Source of the DNA: Mycobacterium aquaticum | GTDB taxonomy: Bacteria; Actinomycetota; Actinomycetes; Mycobacteriales; Mycobacteriaceae | Length of the DNA stretch: 64,000 nt | Assembly: GCF_002086485.1 (NCBI RefSeq) | Contig: NZ_MVHF01000019.1 | Coordinates: 62,001 to 126,000 of the forward strand | Direction of reading: 5' to 3' | Made by a program: the position numbers and the translations under genes | Part shown: one piece after another, positions 43,433-50,708 of the stretch | Position numbering within the stretch: position 1 is the stretch's first letter | Layout: the number at the start of each line of letters is the position of its first letter | Notes under the pieces: generated by a model | Databases searched by the model: none | Told to the model about the DNA's origin: nothing | What the model saw: the letters and a program-made list of their open reading frames with translations, nothing else

Positions 43433-43728
43433 TGGCAGAAACTAAGGGCCCCAAGCACACCCCGGCCACCGAGCAGCCCCGTGGCCGTCGCAAGACCGCC
43501 ATCGGCTACGTGGTGAGCGACAAGATGCAGAAGACCATCGTGGTCGAGCTGGAAGACCGCAAGAGCCACCCGCTCTACGGCAAGATCATCCGCACGACCA
43601 AGAAGGTCAAGGCGCACGACGAGAACGGTGAGGCCGGCATCGGCGACCGCGTCTCGCTGATGGAGACCCGTCCGCTGTCGGCCAGCAAGCGCTGGCGGCT
43701 GGTCGAGGTGCTCGAGCGCGCCAAGTAA
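43432..43728 (+). CDS. rpsQ: 30S ribosomal protein S17
   Basis: 98 residues with an N-terminal extension (AETKGPKHTPATEQPRGRRK) before the OB-fold core (IGYVVSDKMQKTIVVELEDR ... VSLMETRPLSASKRWRLVEV), usual in mycobacteria. Last gene of the S10 operon here. Confidence 0.98.
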   Translation: MAETKGPKHTPATEQPRGRRKTAIGYVVSDKMQKTIVVELEDRKSHPLYGKIIRTTKKVKAHDENGEAGIGDRVSLMETRPLSASKRWRLVEVLERAK

Positions 43729-43742
43729 GACATCACGAGTAG

Positions 43743-43774
43743 ATGTGCCCCGGATCCTCCGATCCGGGGCACAT
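43743..43774 (+). terminator. Rho-independent terminator of the S10 operon
   Basis: Perfect 14-base stem ATGTGCCCCGGATC / GATCCGGGGCACAT with a CTCC loop, starting 14 bases after the rpsQ stop and followed by TTGCGTTT. Confidence 0.92.
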
Positions 43775-43805
43775 TTGCGTTTCAGCCCGGGTCTCGGCCC
43801 GCGTC

Positions 43806-43860
43806 GATTTCGACGTGAGGGTCGTGGTTCTGGCTGAGCAACGACCATCACGTCGAAATC
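43806..43860. repeat. Long intergenic inverted repeat
   Basis: GATTTCGACGTGAGGGTCGT (43806-43825) and ACGACCATCACGTCGAAATC (43841-43860) are complementary at 19 of 20 positions, with a 15-base loop. Stands alone downstream of the S10 terminator without a T tract. Could be a second barrier or a dispersed mycobacterial palindrome. Confidence 0.7.
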
Positions 43861-44031
43861 GGCGGCGCGATCATCTTTTCGCCGTCACCCACCGCTCGTG
43901 ACAAAAGGCCGTCGCCCATCGCGGTCTGCTCCTGCCGACCAGTTTTGCTGAATCCGCAGCACGGGGAGACACCCGGTCTACGTCGCTGATTCTTGTTTGC
44001 TCACCGCCGCGGCTGTCATACCATCGCGCGT
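43861..44031. other. Rest of the S10-to-glycan-locus intergenic stretch
   Basis: No gene supported. A weak promoter, TTGTTT (43993-43998) and CATACC (44017-44022) with an 18-base spacer, precedes the small ORF at 44032. Confidence 0.45.
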
Positions 44032-44127
44032 ATGGGAGCGGGGAAATGGCATGTTGTCGAGGGTCATTGGGCTGAGCGCGCAAACTGCGTACTGGCTGCC
44101 CGGTTAGCCATGGACGTCCGCCTGTAG
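44032..44127 (+). CDS. 31-codon small ORF ahead of the glycan locus
   Basis: ATG 44032 to TAG 44127 encodes MGAGKWHVVEGHWAERANCV followed by LAARLAMDVRL. It sits 9 bases after a CATACC -10-like box, the geometry of a leaderless message, and ends 5 bases before the first membrane-protein gene, so it could couple translation into that gene, which has a poor ribosome-binding site of its own. May be chance; no known family. Confidence 0.35.
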   Translation: MGAGKWHVVEGHWAERANCVLAARLAMDVRL

Positions 44128-44132
44128 CGGCG

Positions 44133-45683
44133 ATGACGACGACATCCTCGTCGACGGCATCGTCGACGGTCTCGACGGGCCGGCCCGGATTCACCACGAT
44201 TCTGACGCGGTACTACGACGTCCATCCGTTCTACCGACTGGCCCTGCGGTGGGCCTTGATCGTCGGCCTCACGGCGTTCGCGTTCCACGACAGCTTCGGC
44301 AGTCTCATCGCCACCACCAGGGCGGGCGGCATCGGCGGTTACGTCTGGACAGTGCCGGTGGCGGCAGCGCTGGTGGCCGTCGGGGTATCCCGACGCAACC
44401 GCACCGAGCTCCCGATCCATGACCGGCAGACCGACATCATCGTCGGCATCATGTGTTTGGGCTTGGCGCTGATGATCCAGGCCGCGCTGCTCGACCGGTA
44501 CGCGCTGTACTTCCACCTGTTGCGTCTGGATCTGGTCGCGGCGTGGCTGTTCGTACTGTGCTGCTGCATCGTGCTGTTCGGTCTTCGCCCGGTACTGCGG
44601 TTCTTCTGGGTGTGGACGCTGTTTGCGATGGGGTTCTCCCTGCCGTACTACCTGACGGTGGTGGTTCTGGGCGGAGGGAAGTTCGCCGCGGGCGCGGCCA
44701 CGCTGATCGTCGCCGCGATCGGGACCGGGATCGCCGTCGGCCGGACCGTTCGTCGCGGCGTCATCGGGTCGGTTGCTGCGTGGGTGTTCGGTTTCGCGGT
44801 GCTCATCACCATCAGCGTGGTGCACCCCGCCGCGCCGCTGATCGTCTATCAACAACTGCCCGCTCTGTCAGCGATCTGTGTGGTCAACGTCGTGATGTAT
44901 CTGGCGGCGCGCCGGGGTGTTCCGAAGCGGTGGTTGGACCGCAAGGTGGAACCTCTTGCGGCCAGGCAGGTGTGGGCAGGAGTTCCCCTCGTCGTCGCGG
45001 TCGCGGTGGCACTGTCGTTCTGCGCGTTGCCGACTCAGGTGACCACGGCTCCCATCAGTCGTCCCAGCCCCGATGTGCTGTCCCCCGGGCAGCCACTGGA
45101 TGCACCGCCGGGCTGGTCGACGACCGCCCGCGAAAACCACACCGAGGTACATCGGCTGTATGGCGACAATGCCGTCCTGGTGCGCCAGTACATGCGTGCG
45201 GACACCGGAAACCCGAGCTGGGACAAGCTGGCCAGGCCGCGCACCCTCGTGGTGGACAGCATCGTCAGTCAGCGTCCATTCACATTCGGGGTGTATCCGG
45301 CACGTGTCGTCTACGGGCTGACCGGCGCACGGTTGAGCCAACTGCGCCCGGTCGACCTCGGCAACGGAGTACACGCGCAGATGCTGTCGGTGGTCGACGA
45401 CGATCTCCTGGTGACCTGGAACTCACTGCAATTCGCTTGGGGCGACAAGGATCTGGCGCAGCGGGTGACGGTTTTCGCGGTTGACAATCACGAGCCGAAT
45501 GCACCTTTTCCGCATCCGTCGAAGAACATCGCCTCCACCTTGCGGACGCTGACCACGTTGTTGTTCCGCGGCAACGCCGTTCTCGACGAGCAGACGCCGA
45601 CCTTCAAGGACGGTGAGCTTCTCACCCTTTTCGGGCGAGCATTGGTTGCTGCGCAGTTTCCCTGCATCGGGCGATGCCAATGA
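44133..45683 (+). CDS. Exosortase-like polytopic membrane protein with EpsI-like C-terminal domain (copy 1)
   Basis: 516 residues. About eight membrane segments lie between residues 35 and 300; a soluble, presumably exported domain follows (about 300-516). GGYVWTVPVAAALVAVGVSR, then a helix pair, then LFGLRPVLRFFWVWTLFAMG-FSLPYY resembles the helix pattern of exosortase/archaeosortase proteins, and the C-terminal part beginning APPGWS looks like an EpsI-type domain. The cysteine motif of active exosortases (ACSGxxS-like) is not seen where expected. HDRQTDIIVGI is nearly identical in the paralog at 47692. It is the first of five tightly packed genes with a GT2 synthase and a BcsB-like protein. 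Role in polysaccharide assembly is inferred; the family call is tentative. Confidence 0.6.
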   Translation: MTTTSSSTASSTVSTGRPGFTTILTRYYDVHPFYRLALRWALIVGLTAFAFHDSFGSLIATTRAGGIGGYVWTVPVAAALVAVGVSRRNRTELPIHDRQTDIIVGIMCLGLALMIQAALLDRYALYFHLLRLDLVAAWLFVLCCCIVLFGLRPVLRFFWVWTLFAMGFSLPYYLTVVVLGGGKFAAGAATLIVAAIGTGIAVGRTVRRGVIGSVAAWVFGFAVLITISVVHPAAPLIVYQQLPALSAICVVNVVMYLAARRGVPKRWLDRKVEPLAARQVWAGVPLVVAVAVALSFCALPTQVTTAPISRPSPDVLSPGQPLDAPPGWSTTARENHTEVHRLYGDNAVLVRQYMRADTGNPSWDKLARPRTLVVDSIVSQRPFTFGVYPARVVYGLTGARLSQLRPVDLGNGVHAQMLSVVDDDLLVTWNSLQFAWGDKDLAQRVTVFAVDNHEPNAPFPHPSKNIASTLRTLTTLLFRGNAVLDEQTPTFKDGELLTLFGRALVAAQFPCIGRCQ

Positions 45684-45750
45684 CTTTCATGGACCGTGCT
45701 TACGGATATAACGATTTCTGTGAACCCGGGCGCGTCCGCAAAGTCCGGCT

Positions 45751-45756
45751 TAGGCT
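45751..45756 (+). promoter_or_regulatory. Internal -10 element for the BcsB-like gene
   Basis: TAGGCT 7 bases before GTG 45764, the same arrangement as at 35498. It suggests an internal leaderless promoter and supports the shorter start of the BcsB-like protein. Confidence 0.5.
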
Positions 45757-45763
45757 TCGACCT

Positions 45764-47689
45764 GTGACTGCACGGATGCTGCCGCTGTTCGCTGCTGTGA
45801 TAGTCGTTGCCGGAACGGTCCTCCCGGGAGTCGCGACCGCTGCGCCGGAAGATGGTCTGTCGCTCGCAAATTCGCCGACATTGAGTCTGCGGACGTTGGG
45901 TTCCGATCCGGACATCGCACTCTACGGCGTCGAAGGTGTTCAGACGGTGACGGTCCCGGTGCAGCCGGGCCTCACTGCGGCCGAATTGGTCGCAACTGCA
46001 GTGCTGCCGGTCAATGCGCGGGGCGGAACACTCGAAGTCACTCAGGAGGATCGCACCCTGGCCCGGGTGCCACTGCCTCCCGACCAAGGGCCCATATCCA
46101 TCCCGCTGGCCGGCGCCCGAGTCGTTGACAACGCGGTCTCGGTGTTGCTGCGCAGCTATCTGACGTTGCCCGACGGGTACTGCGTCTACGACGCGACGAA
46201 TCCGCTGCGGTTGGTCGACGCCTCGATCCGGTACACGGGCCAGGAACTGCCGCCCGCCACGATCGCCGACTTCCTGCCGCCGGTACTGCAGAAGCTCACG
46301 GTGTTCGTGCCGTCGAATCCGTCGAAGGCCGAGTCGGACGCGGCACTGCGGCTCGTCACGGCCACCGTGGCGCGCTACGGCCCGCAGCGCACCGCTGTCG
46401 ACCTCGTGCCGACCGATGGCGGGGCCGTGCCACCTCCGGGCCCACTGGAACGGCAGATCGTGGTACGTGAAGGACAAGCGCCCGGCCTGAGCCTCGAGGG
46501 TCCCAATGCCGTTCCTGCCCTCGTGGTTTCCGGGCCTGCAGGGGAGCTGAGCAACCAGGCGCGGCTGCTGTCCAGTGACATCTCGAAACTTGCCGTCCGC
46601 TCGAAAGCCGTCGCCGGACCGTTGTCGACGACTCCGCAGCTACCCGGTGACATGACCACCATCCGCCGGCTCGGCCAGCCCGGCGTCAATGCCACCGCAC
46701 TGGTCAACCCACGGGTGACCGTGCCGCTCGACCAGACCAGGCTGGGCAGGTCCGTTCACGGCGTCAGAGTCCATCTGCAAGGCTCCTACACACCACTGCC
46801 GTCCACCGTCGCCGGGCAAGTCGTGGTGAGCATCGGGGGACAGACCATCGACCGCTGGGCGACCGAGACCGACGGCCGCATCGACCGCTGGATCGACGTC
46901 CCGGACCGGTTGCTGCAGCGGTACACGAACGTGGACATCGCGATCGATGCGGCGGGAAACACCGGACGCTGCGGGGAGTTCCAGCCCATCACCCTCACCA
47001 TCGACGGCGAGACACCGGTCGAGAGCAAGCTGGCCAAGCCTCCGGTGCCGGGCGGTTTCCAGGCATTGCCGCAGGCATTGATGCCGCGCCTGGAGGTCGG
47101 GATTGACGACGGCTTCGTCAACCTGCGGCGGGCGGCACTGCTCCTCATCGGTCTGCAGCGGCTCAGTGCCCGTCCGTTCGACACAGCCGTGGTTTCCCGC
47201 CAGGACGCCATCACCTCGTCGAATCCCGCCGTGGTGGTGAGCCCCGATCGCTGGGACACCGCCTCTATCGCCCTGCCGGTGTCTGTGGACTCGCACGACA
47301 TGATCACTGTCGAGAATGTCGACGGCAGTGGCACGTCCAGCACACTCACGCTGGATCCGAAGATCGGATTCGGCTCGTTGCAGACGCTCTACTCCGGTGG
47401 GCGCACACTGCTGGTCGCGACGTCCACCAACACCCCGGACGAGCTCGACCGGCTGCTGGGATGGCTCAACGCCGATACCGCCCGCTGGTCCGGCCTGACC
47501 GGCAATGCGCTGATCGCCGTGGCTGATCGTGACCCGATCCAAGTCAACACTGCGACAGCACAACCGGATTCGGTGGCCGCGACCGCTGATCGTAAAGCCC
47601 TGTACCTCGGTATCGGTGCCGTCGTGGTCGTACTGGCTGCCCTGGGTGCGGGGGCGATCGCCTGGCGCAGCCGTCGGTCGCGGGGCTAG
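45764..47689 (+). CDS. BcsB-like exported membrane-anchored protein
   Basis: 641 residues from GTG 45764; the alternative ATG at 45674 overlaps the upstream stop but would bury the signal peptide behind 30 polar residues. Signal peptide TARMLPLFAAVIVVAGTVLP with cleavage near ATA/AP, a long beta-rich extracytoplasmic region, and a single C-terminal helix (about 612-633, LYLGIGAVVVVLAALGAGAI) followed by a basic tail RSRRSRG. Features such as TLPDGYCVYDATNPLRLVDA, GRCGEFQPITLTIDGETPVE and the late LLVATSTNTPDELDRLLGWL match the layout of BcsB, the partner of cellulose synthase that guides the glucan out of the membrane, though it is shorter than enterobacterial BcsB. Encoded two genes upstream of the GT2 synthase. 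Confidence 0.7.
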   Translation: MTARMLPLFAAVIVVAGTVLPGVATAAPEDGLSLANSPTLSLRTLGSDPDIALYGVEGVQTVTVPVQPGLTAAELVATAVLPVNARGGTLEVTQEDRTLARVPLPPDQGPISIPLAGARVVDNAVSVLLRSYLTLPDGYCVYDATNPLRLVDASIRYTGQELPPATIADFLPPVLQKLTVFVPSNPSKAESDAALRLVTATVARYGPQRTAVDLVPTDGGAVPPPGPLERQIVVREGQAPGLSLEGPNAVPALVVSGPAGELSNQARLLSSDISKLAVRSKAVAGPLSTTPQLPGDMTTIRRLGQPGVNATALVNPRVTVPLDQTRLGRSVHGVRVHLQGSYTPLPSTVAGQVVVSIGGQTIDRWATETDGRIDRWIDVPDRLLQRYTNVDIAIDAAGNTGRCGEFQPITLTIDGETPVESKLAKPPVPGGFQALPQALMPRLEVGIDDGFVNLRRAALLLIGLQRLSARPFDTAVVSRQDAITSSNPAVVVSPDRWDTASIALPVSVDSHDMITVENVDGSGTSSTLTLDPKIGFGSLQTLYSGGRTLLVATSTNTPDELDRLLGWLNADTARWSGLTGNALIAVADRDPIQVNTATAQPDSVAATADRKALYLGIGAVVVVLAALGAGAIAWRSRRSRG

Positions 47690-47691
47690 CC

Positions 47692-49224
47692 GTGACCGCG
47701 ACCGTCGACGCTGACGCCGACACGGGACGATGGGAGTCCTTGCAGTCCTGGTGGTTCGGCTTGAATCCCACAGTTCGTCTGGTGTCGCGGTGGCTTCTCG
47801 TCGCCGTGCTGACGCTCGTGGCGTTCTGGGACAGCCTGGTCAACCTCGTCGACACCACATTGGCAGGCGGCCTCGTCGGCTACGTGTGGATGGTTCCCAT
47901 CGCGGGGCTGCTCGCTGCGTTGGGGGTGAACTTCCGACGTCGTACCGAATTGCCCATCCACGACCGGCAGACCGATGTCATCGTCGGCATCATCGGTTTG
48001 GGGCTGGCGCTCATGGTCCAGGGCGTGCTGCTCAAACGCTATTCGGAGTTCTTCCACCTCATGCGCCTGGATCTGCTGGCCATGTGGCTTTTCGTGCTCA
48101 GCAGCAGCATTGTGCTGTTCGGCGTGCGTCCGGTCGCACGATTCGGCTGGGTGTGGGTGCTGTTGTCGCTCGTGTCAGCGCTGCCGTACCAGGTGGTTGT
48201 GATCACGCTGGGCGGCGGCAAGTTCGCCGCAGGAGTCGGGACGCTGTTCATCGCGGCCGCGGCGACCGCCATCGCGGTGGGGCGCAACCGCAAGCGCGCG
48301 GCAGTCGGTGCCGCCGGCGCGTTCCTCTTCGGCTTTGTACTCCTGATTCTCCTGCAGCTTCTGGCGCCCGACGCTCCGGTCCTGGCGTATCAGATGATTC
48401 CCTCGCTCACGGCGATCGTGGCGGTCGGAGTCTCGGCGTTTCTCTACACCCGCCGGGGCCAGCCCAAGAAGCTGCTGGATCGCAAGATCGAACCGCTTGC
48501 CGCCAAGCAGATCTGGTCGGCCATCCCGCTCGTGGTGGCGGTTGCGGTCGCGCTGGCGCTGATGCCGTTGCCGCGACAGCTGAGTGCGACCGAGATAAGC
48601 CGCAGTGCGCCCTACGATCTCGTTCCAGGACGACGCCTGTCCGCGCCGCCCGGGTGGACGGCCGTCGGGGACCAGACCTATACCGGGGTGGCGCGCTATT
48701 ACGGTGATGACGCGATCCTTGTGCGCCAACGGATGGTCGCCAATGTCGGTGATGCCCGCTTCGACAAACTGTCCGCGCCGCGAATACTCATGGTCGACAG
48801 CATCGTCAGCGAGCTGCCGTTCTCGTTCGATGCCTATCCGGGCCAGGTGCTGTACGACACCACCGGTACCCGGCTCAGTGCTCCGCGCGCCGTCGACCTA
48901 GGCCACGGGGTGCGGGGAAAGCTCTTCTCGGCCATCGACGATCGCCTGCTGGTGACCTGGGACGTGTTGCGGTTCGCGTGGGGCGACGAGGATCAAGACC
49001 AGCTCGTCGATGTCTTCGCGGTCGACAACCATCTGCCCGATGCGCCGTTCCCCGATCCGCAGCGCGGTCTCGTGTCCACGCTGCGCAACCTGCTCACCGT
49101 GTTGTTCCGCGGCAACTCCGTTCTGGTGCAGCGACTGCCGACCTACAAGGATGCCGAACTGCTCACCGAGTTCGGACGGGCGCTGGTGGCCGAGCAGTTC
49201 GCGCGGGCGGGGACCGGCCGATGA
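47692..49224 (+). CDS. Exosortase-like polytopic membrane protein with EpsI-like C-terminal domain (copy 2)
   Basis: 510 residues from GTG 47692, 2 bases after the BcsB-like stop. Co-linear with the protein at 44133 over its whole length: GGLVGYVWMVPIAGLLAALG, HDRQTDVIVGIIGLGLALMV, LFGVRPVARFGWVWVLLSLV, LDRKIEPLAAKQIWSAIPLV, SAPPGWTAVG, and RTPLLFRG-like end TVLFRGNSVLVQRLPTYKDA. Clearly an internal duplication kept in the locus. No exosortase cysteine motif either. The start of the GT2 gene overlaps its stop (ATGA), so it is made together with the synthase. Function inferred only from context. Confidence 0.62.
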   Translation: MTATVDADADTGRWESLQSWWFGLNPTVRLVSRWLLVAVLTLVAFWDSLVNLVDTTLAGGLVGYVWMVPIAGLLAALGVNFRRRTELPIHDRQTDVIVGIIGLGLALMVQGVLLKRYSEFFHLMRLDLLAMWLFVLSSSIVLFGVRPVARFGWVWVLLSLVSALPYQVVVITLGGGKFAAGVGTLFIAAAATAIAVGRNRKRAAVGAAGAFLFGFVLLILLQLLAPDAPVLAYQMIPSLTAIVAVGVSAFLYTRRGQPKKLLDRKIEPLAAKQIWSAIPLVVAVAVALALMPLPRQLSATEISRSAPYDLVPGRRLSAPPGWTAVGDQTYTGVARYYGDDAILVRQRMVANVGDARFDKLSAPRILMVDSIVSELPFSFDAYPGQVLYDTTGTRLSAPRAVDLGHGVRGKLFSAIDDRLLVTWDVLRFAWGDEDQDQLVDVFAVDNHLPDAPFPDPQRGLVSTLRNLLTVLFRGNSVLVQRLPTYKDAELLTEFGRALVAEQFARAGTGR

Positions 49225-50708
49225 GGTATGGCGAGACCTTCGATCCGGAATCCGTCACCGACGATCAGCGGGAGTACGCACTGCACCGGGCGATCAACGG
49301 CCTGCGGGAAGACGATCCGGTGCATTCCGCGTCGACGCCGCTGCTGGGCTGGCAGAAGCCCGCGCTGTGGGGCCTGCTGGTGGTCGTCATCGCCTTCGGC
49401 GTGTGGCGGCCGATGCAGACGGCGGTCGTGCTCATCGGATTGTGCACGTTGGCCTATCTGTTGACGTTGGGTGACCGGGTGCTGATCTTCAAGCGCGGGT
49501 TGGCGTCCCGGCCCATCGTGATCTCCGACGAGGCCGCCCGCTCGATTTCGGATGCCGATCTGCCGTCGTACACGATCCTGGTACCTGCCTACAACGAACC
49601 GGAGGTGGTCGCCGACCTCATCGGCGCGATGGACGCGCTGGAATACCCCCGCGACAAGCTGCAGGTGCTGCTGTTGCTGGAGGCCGACGATCAGGTCACC
49701 ATCGACGCCGCCGAGGCATGCGGCGAATCCGACGTCATCACAATCCTTCTGGTGCCGCCCGCAGAGCCGCGTACCAAGCCCAAAGCGTGCAACTACGGTC
49801 TGCACTTCGCCACCGGGGACATCGTGACGATCTTCGATGCCGAGGATCTGCCCGAACCGTTGCAGCTGCGCCGCGTCGTGACTGCGTTCCGTCAGCTGCC
49901 GGACAATGTGGCGTGCGTGCAGGCCAAGCTCGTCTACCACAACGGCCATCAGAATCTGTTGACCGCGTGGTTCACCGCCGAGTACGCACTGTGGTTCGGC
50001 TATCTGCTGCCCGGGATGATGGTGAGTACGTCACCGATCCCGTTGGGCGGCACGTCGAATCACCTGCGGCGTGACATCCTGCGCAAGATCGGCGCATGGG
50101 ATCCTTTCAACGTCACCGAAGACGCCGACCTCGGCCTGCGCATCGCGTCGCACGGCTATCGCACGGCAGTCATCGACTCCTTCACGCTGGAAGAGGCCAA
50201 CAGCGATGCGATCAACTGGATTCGGCAGCGGTCCCGGTGGTACAAGGGCTATCTGCAGACCTGGCTGGTTCACATCCGTCAGCCACTCAAGCTGTACCGC
50301 ACTCTCGGCTTGCGCAGCTTCATCCGGTTCACCCTGGTGCTCGCGGGCACCCCGATCATCGCAGTGCTGAATCTGCTGTTCTGGTTCATCACGGTGTTGT
50401 GGTTCCTCGGCCAGCCCGCTGTGGTCGGCGAAGTGTTTCCCGTGTTCATCTACTTCCCGGCGCTGATCGCGATGGTCATCGGCAACTTCACCGTGATGTA
50501 CATGAACATGGTCGCCCTCCGTGAGGACGACCGGTCGGATCTGCTGCTGGCAGCGCTGAGTGTGCCGCTGTTCTGGCTGATGATGAGCGTGGCCGCGGCC
50601 AAAGGCTGCTATCAGATGATTCGGCAGCCGTCGTTCTGGGAGAAGACGTTTCACGGACTGGCCGAACGTCCCGCCGACACCACGACCGACGAGGCAGCCG
50701 CAGCATGA
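49221..50708 (+). CDS. Processive GT2 glycosyltransferase (BcsA/hyaluronan-synthase type)
   Basis: 495 residues. Membrane helices near 48-62 and 66-83, then the cytoplasmic GT-A domain: SYTILVPAYNEPEVV, LLLEADD, FDAED (206-209), TEDADLGLRI (TED at 299-301) and QRSRW (Gln336, Arg339, Trp340), the Q-x-x-R-W acceptor/processivity motif. C-terminal helices follow. There is no PilZ domain, so it is not directly c-di-GMP-gated like classical BcsA. It should polymerise a sugar from a nucleotide donor and push the chain through the membrane. Overlaps neighbours on both sides by 4 bases. Confidence 0.9.
   Translation: MRYGETFDPESVTDDQREYALHRAINGLREDDPVHSASTPLLGWQKPALWGLLVVVIAFGVWRPMQTAVVLIGLCTLAYLLTLGDRVLIFKRGLASRPIVISDEAARSISDADLPSYTILVPAYNEPEVVADLIGAMDALEYPRDKLQVLLLLEADDQVTIDAAEACGESDVITILLVPPAEPRTKPKACNYGLHFATGDIVTIFDAEDLPEPLQLRRVVTAFRQLPDNVACVQAKLVYHNGHQNLLTAWFTAEYALWFGYLLPGMMVSTSPIPLGGTSNHLRRDILRKIGAWDPFNVTEDADLGLRIASHGYRTAVIDSFTLEEANSDAINWIRQRSRWYKGYLQTWLVHIRQPLKLYRTLGLRSFIRFTLVLAGTPIIAVLNLLFWFITVLWFLGQPAVVGEVFPVFIYFPALIAMVIGNFTVMYMNMVALREDDRSDLLLAALSVPLFWLMMSVAAAKGCYQMIRQPSFWEKTFHGLAERPADTTTDEAAAA

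Noticed and set aside
46640..47563. Minus-strand frame inside the BcsB-like gene
   Set aside because: Low-information His/Arg-rich translation; the plus frame has a signal peptide and terminal membrane anchor.
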